From Pseudomonas putida (GTDB lineage: Bacteria; Pseudomonadota; Gammaproteobacteria; Pseudomonadales; Pseudomonadaceae), in NCBI RefSeq assembly GCF_004357765.1, contig NZ_SMTE01000001.1, forward strand, positions 490,740-554,739: a stretch of 64,000 nt of DNA, read 5' to 3'. Under the pieces are notes generated by a model. The model was given only the letters and a program-made list of their open reading frames with translations, had not been told where the DNA came from and made no database searches. Position numbers and translations under genes: made by a program. Shown here piece by piece: positions 8,671 through 18,142 of the stretch; positions within the stretch are counted from its first letter, which is position 1, and each line of letters starts with the position of its first letter.

Positions 8671-10020
8671 ATGCAAAATACCCATGCCTTGGCGGACTTT
8701 CTTGCCGGCCTGCATTACGCACAGATCCCCGGCCACGTACTGGACCGAACCGAAGACTTGTTCCTCGACTGGCTGGGCTCGGCCTTGGCCAGCCAGGGCG
8801 CGCACCCGATCCCGCTGTTCGAGCGCTATGCCGAACGCATGGGCCCCGCCCAGGGCAGCGCGCGCATCCTGACCAGCGGGCGTACCTCATCGCCCTACTT
8901 CGCCGCGCTGGTCAACGGCGCCGCTTCCCATCTGGTCGAACAGGACGACCTGCACAACAGCTCGGTGCTGCACCCGGCCACCGTGGTGTTCTCGGCGGTT
9001 CTGGCTGCCGCCCAGGACCTGGGCAAATCCGGCCAGGACCTGCTGTTGGCTGCGGTCGCCGGCTATGAGGCGGGCATTCGTATCGGCGAGTTTCTCGGTC
9101 GCTCGCACTATCGCATCTTCCACACCACCGCCACGGTCGGCACCCTCGCGGCCGCGGTGGGGGTGGGCAAGCTGCTCGGTTTCGACAAAGCGCAGTTCAT
9201 CAACCTGCTGGGCAGCGCCGGTACCCAGGCCGCCGGTTTGTGGGAGTTCCTGCGCGACGCCGCCGACTCCAAGCAGCTGCATACCGCCAAGGCTGCCGCC
9301 GATGGCCTGCTCGCCGCCTACCTCACCGCTGACGGTCTGACCGGCGCACGCAACATCCTCGAAGGCGAGCAAGGCATGGCCGCTGGCATGTCCAGCGACG
9401 CCGACCCGAGCCGCCTGAGTGACGGTCTCGGCACACGCTGGGCGCTGGTCGAGACCTCGTTCAAGTTCCATGCCTCGTGCCGTCACACCCACCCCGCCGC
9501 CGATGCCCTGCTCCATCTGATGCAGCGCGAGAACCTGAGCCATGAGCAGATCGCCAAGGTGGTCACTCGCGTCCACCAGGGCGCCATCGATGTACTGGGC
9601 CGGGTCAACGTGCCGACCACCGTGCACCAGGCCAAGTTTTCCATGGGCACCGTGTTGGGCCTGATCGCCGTGCACGGTAGCGCACAACTGTTGGAGTTCC
9701 GCGACCTGGCCTTGAGCGACCCACGGGTAGCTGCCCTGCGCGACAAAGTGCAGATGCAACTCGACGCCGAAGTCGACGCGGCCTACCCGGCGCGCTGGCT
9801 TGGCCGTGTCGAGGTCACCGATGTGCAGGGTCGCCACTACAGCGCCGCCATCGACGAACCCAAAGGCGATCCGGGCAATACCCTCAGCCGCCCGGAGCTT
9901 GAAGCCAAGTTCCAGCGTCTGCTGGCCTATTCCGGTGCACGCAGCGAGGCCCAGGGCCAGCAGTTGATCGAGCGGGTATGGCAATTGCGCGATGCGACCA
10001 CGCTGACAGACCTGTATTGA
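8671..10020 (+). CDS. MmgE/PrpD-family protein
   Basis: The 449-residue protein belongs to the family of 2-methylcitrate dehydratase (PrpD) and cis-aconitate decarboxylase. Typical segments are HLVEQDDLHNSSVLHPATVV (acidic and histidine residues near 92-101) and the lysine/alanine-rich helix QLHTAKAAADGLLAAYLT. It lies 10 bp after the acyl-CoA dehydrogenase and corresponds by position to PA0881. Its reaction is not established. The family link to the decarboxylase that makes itaconate is notable, but I cannot say whether this enzyme makes, isomerises or consumes a C5/C6 acid. Length is normal for the family. Confidence 0.82.
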   Translation: MQNTHALADFLAGLHYAQIPGHVLDRTEDLFLDWLGSALASQGAHPIPLFERYAERMGPAQGSARILTSGRTSSPYFAALVNGAASHLVEQDDLHNSSVLHPATVVFSAVLAAAQDLGKSGQDLLLAAVAGYEAGIRIGEFLGRSHYRIFHTTATVGTLAAAVGVGKLLGFDKAQFINLLGSAGTQAAGLWEFLRDAADSKQLHTAKAAADGLLAAYLTADGLTGARNILEGEQGMAAGMSSDADPSRLSDGLGTRWALVETSFKFHASCRHTHPAADALLHLMQRENLSHEQIAKVVTRVHQGAIDVLGRVNVPTTVHQAKFSMGTVLGLIAVHGSAQLLEFRDLALSDPRVAALRDKVQMQLDAEVDAAYPARWLGRVEVTDVQGRHYSAAIDEPKGDPGNTLSRPELEAKFQRLLAYSGARSEAQGQQLIERVWQLRDATTLTDLY

Positions 10021-10056
10021 GCCGCGCCCGGCAACCCAGAACCTTAGGTGACTCTC

Positions 10057-11256
10057 ATGACCCACTCCACGCCCCGTCCCCTTGATGGCATCACCGTCGT
10101 CAGCCTGGAGCACGCCATCGCGGCGCCCTTTTGCACCCGTCAGCTGGCCGACCTGGGCGCCCGCGTGATCAAGGTCGAACGCCCCGGCAGCGGCGATTTC
10201 GCCCGCGGCTACGATCAGCGTGTCGACGGCCTGGCCTCGCATTTCGTCTGGACCAACCGCTCCAAGGAAAGTCTTACCCTGGACCTCAAGCAGCCCGCTG
10301 CCGACAGCATCCTGGAGGGACTGTTGGCCAAGGCGGACGTGCTCGTGCAGAACCTCGCGCCCGGCGCAGCGGCGCGCATGGGCTTGTCGTTCGAGGCGCT
10401 GCATGCGCGCTTCCCACGCCTGATCGTCTGCGACATTTCCGGCTACGGTGAAGGCGGTCCCTATGAAAAGAAAAAAGCCTATGACCTGCTGATTCAGAGC
10501 GAGGGCGGCTTCCTTTCGGTGACCGGCGGCCCTGGCGACGACGAAATGGCCAAGGCCGGCTGCTCGATCGCTGACATCGCCGCCGGCATGTACGCTTACA
10601 CCGGTGTGCTTTCAGCGCTGATGTTGCGCGACAAGACCGGGGTGGGCAGCCGCATCGACGTGTCGATGCTGGAAAGCCTGGTGGAATGGATGGGTTACCC
10701 GATGTATTACGCCTACGATGGTGCGACACCGCCGCCAAGGGCCGGAGCCTCGCACTCGACCATCTACCCTTACGGCCCCTTCCCCACCGGCGACGGCGGC
10801 ACGCTCATGCTCGGCCTGCAGAACGAGCGCGAGTGGGCGCTGTTCTGCGACAAGGTATTGCTCGATCCAGCACTGGCAAGCGATGAGCGCTTCAACGCCA
10901 ACTTCAAACGCTCGGACAACCGCGACGTACTGCGCCAGCTGATCATCGAGCGCTTCGCCAGCCTGTCGCTGGACGAGGTGGTGGCGCGCCTGGAACAGGC
11001 ACAGATCGCCAACGCCCGGGTCAATGACATGCATGGCGTCTGGCAGCATCCGCAACTGCGGGCCCGCGACCGCTGGCGCGAAGTGGACAGCCCGGTCGGC
11101 AAGTTGCCGTCGCTGCTGCCACCAGGGCGCAACGACGCCTTCAGCCCTCGCATGGACGGCGTTCCGGGGCTGGGTCAGCACACCCAGGCCATCCTCGCCG
11201 AACTGGGCTTGAACGACGCGCAACAGGCCGATCTCGCCGCAGGCGGTGTGGTATGA
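10057..11256 (+). CDS. ict: Itaconate CoA-transferase-like, CaiB/BaiF family III
   Basis: The 399-residue class III CoA-transferase carries the catalytic aspartate at D143 in KAYDLLIQSEGG and the family start DGITVVSLEHAIAAPFCTRQLADLGA. In the itaconate pathway it moves CoA, usually from succinyl-CoA, to itaconate. Start choice rests on TAGGTGA six bases before the ATG at 10057; a GTG three codons upstream overlaps that site and is unlikely. It follows the MmgE/PrpD gene by 36 bp and overlaps the next gene by four bases, so translation is coupled to the aldolase. Confidence 0.85.
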   Translation: MTHSTPRPLDGITVVSLEHAIAAPFCTRQLADLGARVIKVERPGSGDFARGYDQRVDGLASHFVWTNRSKESLTLDLKQPAADSILEGLLAKADVLVQNLAPGAAARMGLSFEALHARFPRLIVCDISGYGEGGPYEKKKAYDLLIQSEGGFLSVTGGPGDDEMAKAGCSIADIAAGMYAYTGVLSALMLRDKTGVGSRIDVSMLESLVEWMGYPMYYAYDGATPPPRAGASHSTIYPYGPFPTGDGGTLMLGLQNEREWALFCDKVLLDPALASDERFNANFKRSDNRDVLRQLIIERFASLSLDEVVARLEQAQIANARVNDMHGVWQHPQLRARDRWREVDSPVGKLPSLLPPGRNDAFSPRMDGVPGLGQHTQAILAELGLNDAQQADLAAGGVV

Positions 11257-12071
11257 GCCGCGTGCGCTCGGCACTGTTCGTGCCTGGCAGCCGGCCGGAG
11301 CGCTTCGCCAAGGCATTGGCGGCCGGTGCCGACGTGGTCATCGTCGATTTCGAGGATGCCGTGGAGGAACCACTGAAACAGCAAGCCCGCGCCAACCTGA
11401 AAGCCTTCCTGCAAGCCGAGCCGCAGTCGCGCGTATGGGTCCGAGTGAATGCGCCGCAACATGCCGAGCATGCCGCCGATCTGGCGTTCTGCGCCCGCCA
11501 GCCAGCCGTTGCCGGGCTGTTGCTGCCGAAGGTGGAAAACGCCGCCCAGATCGCGGTCGCCTGGCACACAGGCAAACCGATCTGGCCGATCATCGAAAGC
11601 GCCAAAGGTCTGTTGGCGCTGGCGCAGATCGCCGCCGCCGATGGCGTCGAGCGCTTATCGTTCGGCAGCCTCGACCTGGCACTGGACCTCGACCTCAACA
11701 CCGAGAGCGACGCGGCCCGGCAATTCATCGAACACGCCCGCCGTATGGTGCAACTGCATTCGCGTGCCGCCGGGCTGCTGCCACCGCTCGACGGCGTATT
11801 CCCGGCAATCGACGACCCCGAAGGTTTGCAGCAGGCGACGCGCCATGCCCGCTATATCGGTTATGGCGGCGCGCTGTGCATCCATCCCCGGCAGGTGGCG
11901 GTGATCCACGCCGCGCTAGCGCCGAGCCACGATGAGCTGGCCTGGGCGCAGCGGGTGGTGGCGGCCAGTGCTGCGGCAAACGGTGCCGGTGCCTTTCAGC
12001 TCGATGGCCAGATGGTCGATGCGCCGGTGCTGCTGAGGGCGCAACGCTTGCTCGATCAATCCAGTGCTTGA
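11253..12071 (+). CDS. ccl: Citramalyl-CoA lyase-like, HpcH/HpaI (CitE) family
   Basis: The 272-residue TIM-barrel protein begins RSALFVPGSRPERFAKAL and contains VDFEDAV, IIESAKGL and GSLDLALDLD. These supply the Mg-binding Glu and Asp of CitE-type lyases, and FPAIDDPEG and GALCIHPRQV complete the family signature. It should split (S)-citramalyl-CoA into acetyl-CoA and pyruvate, the last step of itaconate degradation. It overlaps the CoA-transferase by four bases (ATGA). Malyl-CoA or citryl-type lyase activity cannot be excluded by sequence alone. Confidence 0.83.
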   Translation: MSRVRSALFVPGSRPERFAKALAAGADVVIVDFEDAVEEPLKQQARANLKAFLQAEPQSRVWVRVNAPQHAEHAADLAFCARQPAVAGLLLPKVENAAQIAVAWHTGKPIWPIIESAKGLLALAQIAAADGVERLSFGSLDLALDLDLNTESDAARQFIEHARRMVQLHSRAAGLLPPLDGVFPAIDDPEGLQQATRHARYIGYGGALCIHPRQVAVIHAALAPSHDELAWAQRVVAASAAANGAGAFQLDGQMVDAPVLLRAQRLLDQSSA

Positions 12072-12119
12072 GGATTCGCACAATCTTCTATAGTGAACGT
12101 TTGCGCGGTCAATGACAGT

Positions 12120-12140
12120 GCGTTCGGCTCTGCCGAACGC
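12120..12140. terminator. Hairpin between the enzymatic and transport parts of the itaconate operon
   Basis: GCGTTCGGC, a TCT loop and GCCGAACGC form a perfect nine-base-pair stem 48 bp after the lyase stop. There is no clear T-run, so partial termination or an mRNA-processing role that separates dctP expression from upstream genes is more likely than a full stop. Confidence 0.45.
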
Positions 12141-12159
12141 TGCCTTATCCAAAAGCTGA

Positions 12160-13227
<1,068 letters not shown>

Positions 13228-13299
13228 CGGCCCTCCCGCGCTGTCCGGGCCACCCCTTGCACGGGTGGCCCGCCCGCCCTTTCTGTCTGGAGAATCCCT

Positions 13300-13932
13300 A
13301 TGCAATCGCTCAGGCGTGTCTGGGAGCATTTCGAGGAAGGCGCCATCGCCTTTCTCCTGGCGGCCATGACCTTGGTGACCTTCATCTACGTGGCCCTGAA
13401 CAACGTCTACGCACTGTTCTACAGCCTCAGTGACCATTGGCCCTGGGCCAGCGACCTGCTGCTGTCCATCGGCGACCATCTGATGGGCTACGCCCAGGAA
13501 ATGACCTGGAGCATCGCCCTGACCAAGGCCCTGTTCGGCTGGTTGATCTTCTTCGGTATCTCCTATGGCGTGCGTACTGCCGGCCACCTGGGGGTCGATG
13601 TGCTGGTGCGGCGCACGTCCAAACCGGTGCAGCGGGTGTTGGCGATGATCGCCTGCGCCTGCTGCCTGGCTTACGCCGGGCTGTTCCTGCTGGCCAGCGT
13701 GAAATGGGTGAGCGCGGTGCTCGCGGCCAGTATCGGTGCCGAGGACCTGGACCGCTATGGCATCAAGATCGGCCATATCGCGCTGATCGTGCCGCTGGGC
13801 TTTGCCCTGATCATCGTGCGCTACCTGGAAATCCTCTATCGCCTCTACACCCATCGCCAGTACGACCTGGGTCTGGCCGACGAGGCTGCGGAAGCGAGCA
13901 AGCTGGCCAACCCCGGTGAGGAGCATCACTGA
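13300..13932 (+). CDS. dctQ: TRAP transporter small membrane subunit (DctQ family)
   Basis: The 210-residue inner-membrane protein has four hydrophobic segments and the motif SYGVRTAGHLGVDVLV, characteristic of DctQ. It pairs with the large subunit encoded immediately downstream, whose ATG overlaps this stop by one base. A GGAG sits eight bases before the start. Together they form the sodium-driven carrier fed by the DctP protein. Confidence 0.85.
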   Translation: MQSLRRVWEHFEEGAIAFLLAAMTLVTFIYVALNNVYALFYSLSDHWPWASDLLLSIGDHLMGYAQEMTWSIALTKALFGWLIFFGISYGVRTAGHLGVDVLVRRTSKPVQRVLAMIACACCLAYAGLFLLASVKWVSAVLAASIGAEDLDRYGIKIGHIALIVPLGFALIIVRYLEILYRLYTHRQYDLGLADEAAEASKLANPGEEHH

Positions 13933-15215
13933 TGACGGTACTCTGCCTGTTCCTGTTGTTGTTCGTGTTCATGTTCCTGGGCGTACCGATCGCGATCTCG
14001 CTGGGCCTTTCCGGGGCGCTGTCGATCCTGATGTTCAGCCAGGACTCACTCAGCTCGCTGGCGATCAAGCTGTTCGAGACCTCCGACAGCTACACCTTCC
14101 TGGCGATCCCGTTCTTCCTGCTGTCAGGGGCGTTCATGACCACCGGTGGTGTGGCGCAGCGCCTGATCGACTTCGCCAATGCCTGTGTCGGTCATATCCG
14201 TGGCGGCCTGGCCATCGCCGCCGTGCTGGCGTGCATGCTGTTCGCGGCGTTGTCGGGTTCCTCGCCGGCCACCGTGGCAGCGGTCGGCTCCATCGCCGTG
14301 GCTGGGATGGTGCGCTCGGGGTACCCACGGGAGTTCGGCGCGGGGATCATCTGCAACGCCGGTACCCTGGGTATCCTTATTCCGCCCTCGATCGTGATGG
14401 TGGTGTACTCGGCCGCCACGGAGACGTCGGTCGGCAAGCTGTTCATGGCCGGTGTGGTGCCAGGCGCGCTGTTGGGCGTGGCATTGATGGTGGCCATCTA
14501 CATCGTTGCCCGGGTCAAGAAGCTGCCGGCGCAACCACGGGCCAGCTTCGCCGAGTGGCTGCGGTGTGCCAAGCGTTCGTTCTGGGGGCTGTTGCTGCTG
14601 GTGATCATCCTTGGCGGCATCTACAGCGGCATGTTCACTCCCACCGAGGCAGCGGCGGTGGCGGCGGTGTATTCGGCGTTCATTGCCTTGTTCGTGTACA
14701 AGGACATGCGCTTGCGGGACTGCCCGAAGGTGTTGCTGGAGTCTGGGCGACTGACCATCATGCTATTGTTCATCATCGCCAACGCCATGCTTTTCGCCCA
14801 TGTGCTGACCACCGAGCAGATTCCCCAGCAGATCACCCAGTGGGTGATGTCCGAAGGACTGACGCCGATCGGCTTCCTGATCATGGTCAACATCGTGCTG
14901 CTGGTGGCGGGGAGCTTCATGGAGCCCTCAGCGATCATCCTGATCCTGGCGCCGATCTTCTTCCCCATTGCCATGCAGCTTGGCATCGATCCTATTCATC
15001 TGGGGATCGTGATGGTGGTGAACATGGAAATTGGGTTGGTGCATCCGCCGGTGGGGTTGAACCTGTTCGTGACTTCGGCGGTGACCGGGTTGACGTTGGG
15101 GCAGACGATCCGGGCTGCGCTGCCTTGGTTGTCGATTCTGCTGTTGTTCCTGATCCTGGTTACTTATGTGCCGTTTATCTCGTTGGCTTTGCCGGAGTGG
15201 TTGGGCATGCCTTGA
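13932..15215 (+). CDS. dctM: TRAP transporter large permease (DctM family)
   Basis: The 427-residue protein has about twelve membrane segments. DctM hallmarks include FLGVPIAISLGLSG, FALSGSSPATVAAVGS-like loops and the conserved GIVMVVNMEIGLVHPPVGLN near the C terminus. It is the carrier subunit of the tripartite transporter. Codon use in the last 150 bases becomes rich in TTG and GTG leucine/valine codons, unlike the first two thirds. This is the last gene of the operon; a strong hairpin follows 16 bp after the stop. Confidence 0.88.
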   Translation: MTVLCLFLLLFVFMFLGVPIAISLGLSGALSILMFSQDSLSSLAIKLFETSDSYTFLAIPFFLLSGAFMTTGGVAQRLIDFANACVGHIRGGLAIAAVLACMLFAALSGSSPATVAAVGSIAVAGMVRSGYPREFGAGIICNAGTLGILIPPSIVMVVYSAATETSVGKLFMAGVVPGALLGVALMVAIYIVARVKKLPAQPRASFAEWLRCAKRSFWGLLLLVIILGGIYSGMFTPTEAAAVAAVYSAFIALFVYKDMRLRDCPKVLLESGRLTIMLLFIIANAMLFAHVLTTEQIPQQITQWVMSEGLTPIGFLIMVNIVLLVAGSFMEPSAIILILAPIFFPIAMQLGIDPIHLGIVMVVNMEIGLVHPPVGLNLFVTSAVTGLTLGQTIRAALPWLSILLLFLILVTYVPFISLALPEWLGMP

Positions 15216-15231
15216 GGTCTTCGGTGCTTTC

Positions 15232-15265
15232 GAGATCGAGCGCCGCACGAGCGGCGCTCGATCTC
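15232..15265. terminator. Perfect 15-bp hairpin after dctM, sharing its core with the hairpin at 3924
   Basis: GAGATCGAGCGCCGC and its complement flank the loop ACGA. The 12-base core ATCGAGCGCCGC is identical to that at 3924-3953, and both sit just after the last gene of an operon. No T-run follows. It lies between convergent genes (dctM and iacI) and may serve both. Confidence 0.6.
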
Positions 15266-15298
15266 CGCCACACCAAACCTCCCAAGCGACCCCCCAAA

Positions 15299-15811
15299 TC
15301 ACCGCCCAGGAACTGGCAACTCCGCCTCACTGTGCCATCGCGAAACCGGCCGACTGAACAGATTCTCAGTCTGAAAATGCGCCATCCGCCACACCCCATC
15401 CTCGACCACGAATCGCACAGTCAATCGCGCCGCATTCAGGTGCGAGGCGCCATCGGCAAAGGTACTGGTCTGTAACATCACCCAGCGTCCCAGCCCTTCC
15501 TCGCCATCGACCTCGATCACCTCGCTGGTCAAGAAGTGCACGTTCAGGGCAAAGTGCGCCGGGGTCTTCATGTAGGTGGCCAACATCGCCCGAATCGCCT
15601 CACGCCCGCGATATCCGCCAAAGCTCGCCGCATACTTGGCACCCTTACCCTCCCACACCGCCTCGCGACTGAACAGCCCCGCCAGCTCATCCAGCGGCGT
15701 GCTGGCATCGAGCTGGTCGCACAGCTCCATGTAGCGATTGATGCAGACCCGAATGGCCTGCTGGCTTTCGAACCGCTGCAGGCGTGCCTGCAACTCAACG
15801 ATATCGCTCAT
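15299..15811 (-). CDS. iacI: SnoaL/NTF2-like protein of the indole-acetate cluster
   Basis: The 170-residue protein has an NTF2/SnoaL-like fold signature (AIRVCINRYMELCDQLD, DELAGLFSREAVWEGKG, then WRMAHFQTENLF). Its position next to an amidase and a MarR gene in an iac-type cluster identifies it as IacI-like. IacI is known to be part of indole-3-acetate breakdown, acting on an early oxidised indole intermediate; I cannot assign its exact step from sequence. The ATG at 15811 has GAGG five bases upstream. It is 7 bp from the amidase and is co-transcribed with it. Confidence 0.75.
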   Translation of the reverse strand: MSDIVELQARLQRFESQQAIRVCINRYMELCDQLDASTPLDELAGLFSREAVWEGKGAKYAASFGGYRGREAIRAMLATYMKTPAHFALNVHFLTSEVIEVDGEEGLGRWVMLQTSTFADGASHLNAARLTVRFVVEDGVWRMAHFQTENLFSRPVSRWHSEAELPVPGR

Positions 15812-15818
15812 CGTCACC

Positions 15819-16943
15819 TCAGCATCGAGTGTTGGCGTACAGGTTGAGCAGCACGCGCTCAGCCACCGCCAGCAGTTTTTCGTCGGCGCCCTTGGCCGCT
15901 ACCAGTTGCAAGCCCACCGGCAAACCGCACTCACTGCCCAGCGGAATGCTCAACGCCGGGTGCCCGGACAGGTTGAACGGGCGCACCAACGAGGTCATGC
16001 CCAGGACAGCGCGGGTGTCGGCGGCATCTTCCAGGCGCAAGGGAAAATCCGGCATGGTCGGCAATGCCAGCACGTCGAATTCAGCCAGGGCCCGGTCGAC
16101 TTCCTCAGTGAAACGCGTGCGTACGCCTTCGGCCTCTGCCAGCGCCGTGTCGCTGGTCTGCCCTGCCGCTGCCAAACGCCCGGCGATATCGGCGCCGACC
16201 TTGCCGGTGTCCAACAGGTGCCCGCATCCTTCGAACGTTTCGCGGTTGATCACCACCATGCCAGCCTCGTAAGCGGCACCGAAATGCTTGAACTCGACGT
16301 TACCCAGGGGCAGCCCGGTGGCCGCCAAAGCGCCCTGTACCACCTTGTGGATGGCAGCTTCGGCAGTGACGCGCAGAACACCGATACGTGCCTGGCTCGG
16401 CACCTGGGCAGGCGTGAAGGTCGGATCGATCATGCCCATGGCCCGTACCAGCATCGGCAGGCTTGCAGCGAACGGACCGACGCAGTCGAGGCTGGTGCGT
16501 GCTGGCATCACACCTTGGCGGCTGACCCGGCCGAACGTGGGTTTGAGCCCGAACACACCGCAGCAGCAAGCCGGGATGCGCACCGAGCCGCCAGTGTCGG
16601 TACCCAGGCTGAAATCGGCCAGGCCGGCGGCGACCGCCGCCGCCGAGCCGCTCGACGAACCACCCGGAATGCGCCCCGGAAAACGCGGGTTGGCCGCCGT
16701 ACCGGTGTAGCGATTGATGCCGGTGGTGCCGAACGCCAGTTCATGCAAGCTGACCTTGCCGGTCAGGCGTGCGCCGGCTGCCAGCAGATTGCTGACCACC
16801 TCGGCATGCCGCTCGGCCAGCGGTGCATGTTCCAACGCCTGGCTAGAGGCACGGGTCGCAGTACCGGCGACATCGAGGGTGTCCTTGACCACGACTCGAG
16901 GGCCATCGCCGCCCAAGTCAAGGGTTTCAACTATGATCGTCAT
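15819..16943 (-). CDS. iacH: Amidase-signature enzyme of the indole-acetate cluster
   Basis: The 374-residue protein carries the Ser-cisSer-Lys triad of amidase-signature enzymes: K20 (VVVKDTLDVAG), S96 (GGSSSGSA) and S120 (GTDTGGSVRIPA). It is shorter than the usual 450-500 residues, as in IacH and other compact members. In iac clusters this gene is thought to release indole-3-acetate from amide forms such as indole-3-acetamide; it is often reported as not essential for growth on the free acid. Start choice is the ATG at 16943, preceded by AAGGG; an in-frame ATG at 16997 would lie inside the shared regulatory region. Confidence 0.8.
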   Translation of the reverse strand: MTIIVETLDLGGDGPRVVVKDTLDVAGTATRASSQALEHAPLAERHAEVVSNLLAAGARLTGKVSLHELAFGTTGINRYTGTAANPRFPGRIPGGSSSGSAAAVAAGLADFSLGTDTGGSVRIPACCCGVFGLKPTFGRVSRQGVMPARTSLDCVGPFAASLPMLVRAMGMIDPTFTPAQVPSQARIGVLRVTAEAAIHKVVQGALAATGLPLGNVEFKHFGAAYEAGMVVINRETFEGCGHLLDTGKVGADIAGRLAAAGQTSDTALAEAEGVRTRFTEEVDRALAEFDVLALPTMPDFPLRLEDAADTRAVLGMTSLVRPFNLSGHPALSIPLGSECGLPVGLQLVAAKGADEKLLAVAERVLLNLYANTRC

Positions 16944-17005
16944 GTTCGCGCAGCCCTTTTCAAGAATGTATACCGGACCTGAGCCCGGCGTTAACATGGC
17001 GAATA

Positions 17006-17032
17006 ATTACGTGAAATGTCAACTGAACTTTC
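17006..17032. promoter_or_regulatory. Candidate IacR operator between iacH and iacR
   Basis: The segment reads ATTACGTGAA, then ATGTCAACTGAACTTTC. All but three of its 27 bases recur at 21700-21726, upstream of iacA. A motif present only at the two divergent promoters of this cluster is the expected target of the local MarR protein. Confidence 0.6.
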
Positions 17033-17116
17033 CAGTATTATGCCGCCACTTTTTCATGGCCAAACTCGCTGAAACGTCTATGATGTCGCGACTATTTCCG
17101 CACAAGTAGTGAATCG

Positions 17117-17596
17117 ATGAGCACCTCGAAAAGCAAAGGTCACCGCCATCACGACCCGGCCAGCGATGAATTTCGCAAGGAGGATTTCCCCTTCTACTGG
17201 CTGGCCCGGGTGCATGGCCGCTATACCCAGAACATGGAGCGTCTGCTCAAGAAGATCGACCTCGACGTGCCGCGCTGGCGCGTGCTGTGGATCCTCAACG
17301 AGAACGGCGAATCGAGCATTTCCGAAATTTCCACCCACGCCATCGCCAAGCTTTCGACCATCACCAAGATCGTCTACCGCATGAAGGAGGACGGCCTGGT
17401 CGATACCGCGCCCAGCCCCGAGGACGGTCGCGTGACTCAGGTACGCATCACTGCCGTTGGCCTGCAGAGCATCGAGCGGATGCAGGAGGTGACCCGCGAC
17501 CTGTTCCAGCGCAGTTTCAAGGGGCTCACCGAAGCCCAGGTACAACGCTTGAATCGCATGCTCGAAGTGGTCTTCCATAACCTCGAAACGCCGTGA
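17117..17596 (+). CDS. iacR: MarR-family regulator of the indole-acetate cluster
   Basis: The 159-residue winged-helix protein contains LDVPRWRVLWILNENGESS, ISEISTHAIAKLSTITKIV and the wing DGLVDTAPSPEDGRVTQVRIT, standard MarR elements. It lies between the iacGFEBA operon and iacHI, transcribed opposite to both, as iacR does in characterised clusters, where it represses until indole-3-acetate is present. The 27-bp motif at 17006 in its own promoter suggests autoregulation. The Shine-Dalgarno is weak. Its 3' end faces iacG with 38 bp between stops. Confidence 0.8.
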   Translation: MSTSKSKGHRHHDPASDEFRKEDFPFYWLARVHGRYTQNMERLLKKIDLDVPRWRVLWILNENGESSISEISTHAIAKLSTITKIVYRMKEDGLVDTAPSPEDGRVTQVRITAVGLQSIERMQEVTRDLFQRSFKGLTEAQVQRLNRMLEVVFHNLETP

Positions 17597-17634
17597 TGCC
17601 CAGGGCTGCTAGGCAGCCCTCGCCATGCGCCGCC

Positions 17635-18132
17635 TCAGCACGCCTTCGAAGCTTCGCTGACGCGGTGATAGGCGCGGTTGAAATACACCAGCCCGTCATC
17701 GGCGCCGCCATGGCGGATGCCCTGGATCTCGCAGTAGAAAATGCTGTGCGAACCCACCTCATGAACCTGGGCGATACGGCAGTCGAAGTTCACCAGCGCT
17801 TCCTGCATCACCGGCGCCCCGCTCTCAAGGACCATCCAGTCGGCACTGGCGAAGCGCTGGTCCATGTCCAGCTCACGGTTGGCGAACGCGCCGGACAACG
17901 CCTGGTGAGTACCGGCCAGCACGTTCACGCACAGCGCGCCGTTGGTCTTGAACATCTCGTTGGAGTACGACGACCGGTTCATGCATACCAGCAAGGTCGG
18001 CGGCGAGTCGGTCACGCTGCACACCGCCGAGGCGGTGAAACCGAAGCGTCCGGCCGGGCCATCGGTGGTGATGACCGACACGGCGCCACCGAGCATCGCC
18101 ATTGCGTTGCGAAATTGGGTTACCTCTACCAT
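17635..18132 (-). CDS. iacG: Flavin reductase, HpaC-like
   Basis: The 165-residue protein matches short-chain flavin reductases (FRNAMAMLGGAVSVITTDGP, GFTASAVCSVTDSPPTLLVC, ending in the YFNRAYH-type flavin-domain signature). It supplies reduced flavin to a two-component monooxygenase, here most probably IacA encoded at 20355. I start at the second ATG (18132) because GAGGAG lies six bases before it and directly abuts the first ATG. It is the last gene of the operon, 10 bp after the reductase gene. Confidence 0.83.
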   Translation of the reverse strand: MVEVTQFRNAMAMLGGAVSVITTDGPAGRFGFTASAVCSVTDSPPTLLVCMNRSSYSNEMFKTNGALCVNVLAGTHQALSGAFANRELDMDQRFASADWMVLESGAPVMQEALVNFDCRIAQVHEVGSHSIFYCEIQGIRHGGADDGLVYFNRAYHRVSEASKAC

Positions 18133-18142
18133 GGTCATCTCC

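Noticed and set aside
13916-15475. A 519-codon plus-strand frame overlapping dctM
   Set aside because: It is the +2 frame of dctM, with Arg/His/Gly-rich nonsense composition; dctM has all family motifs.
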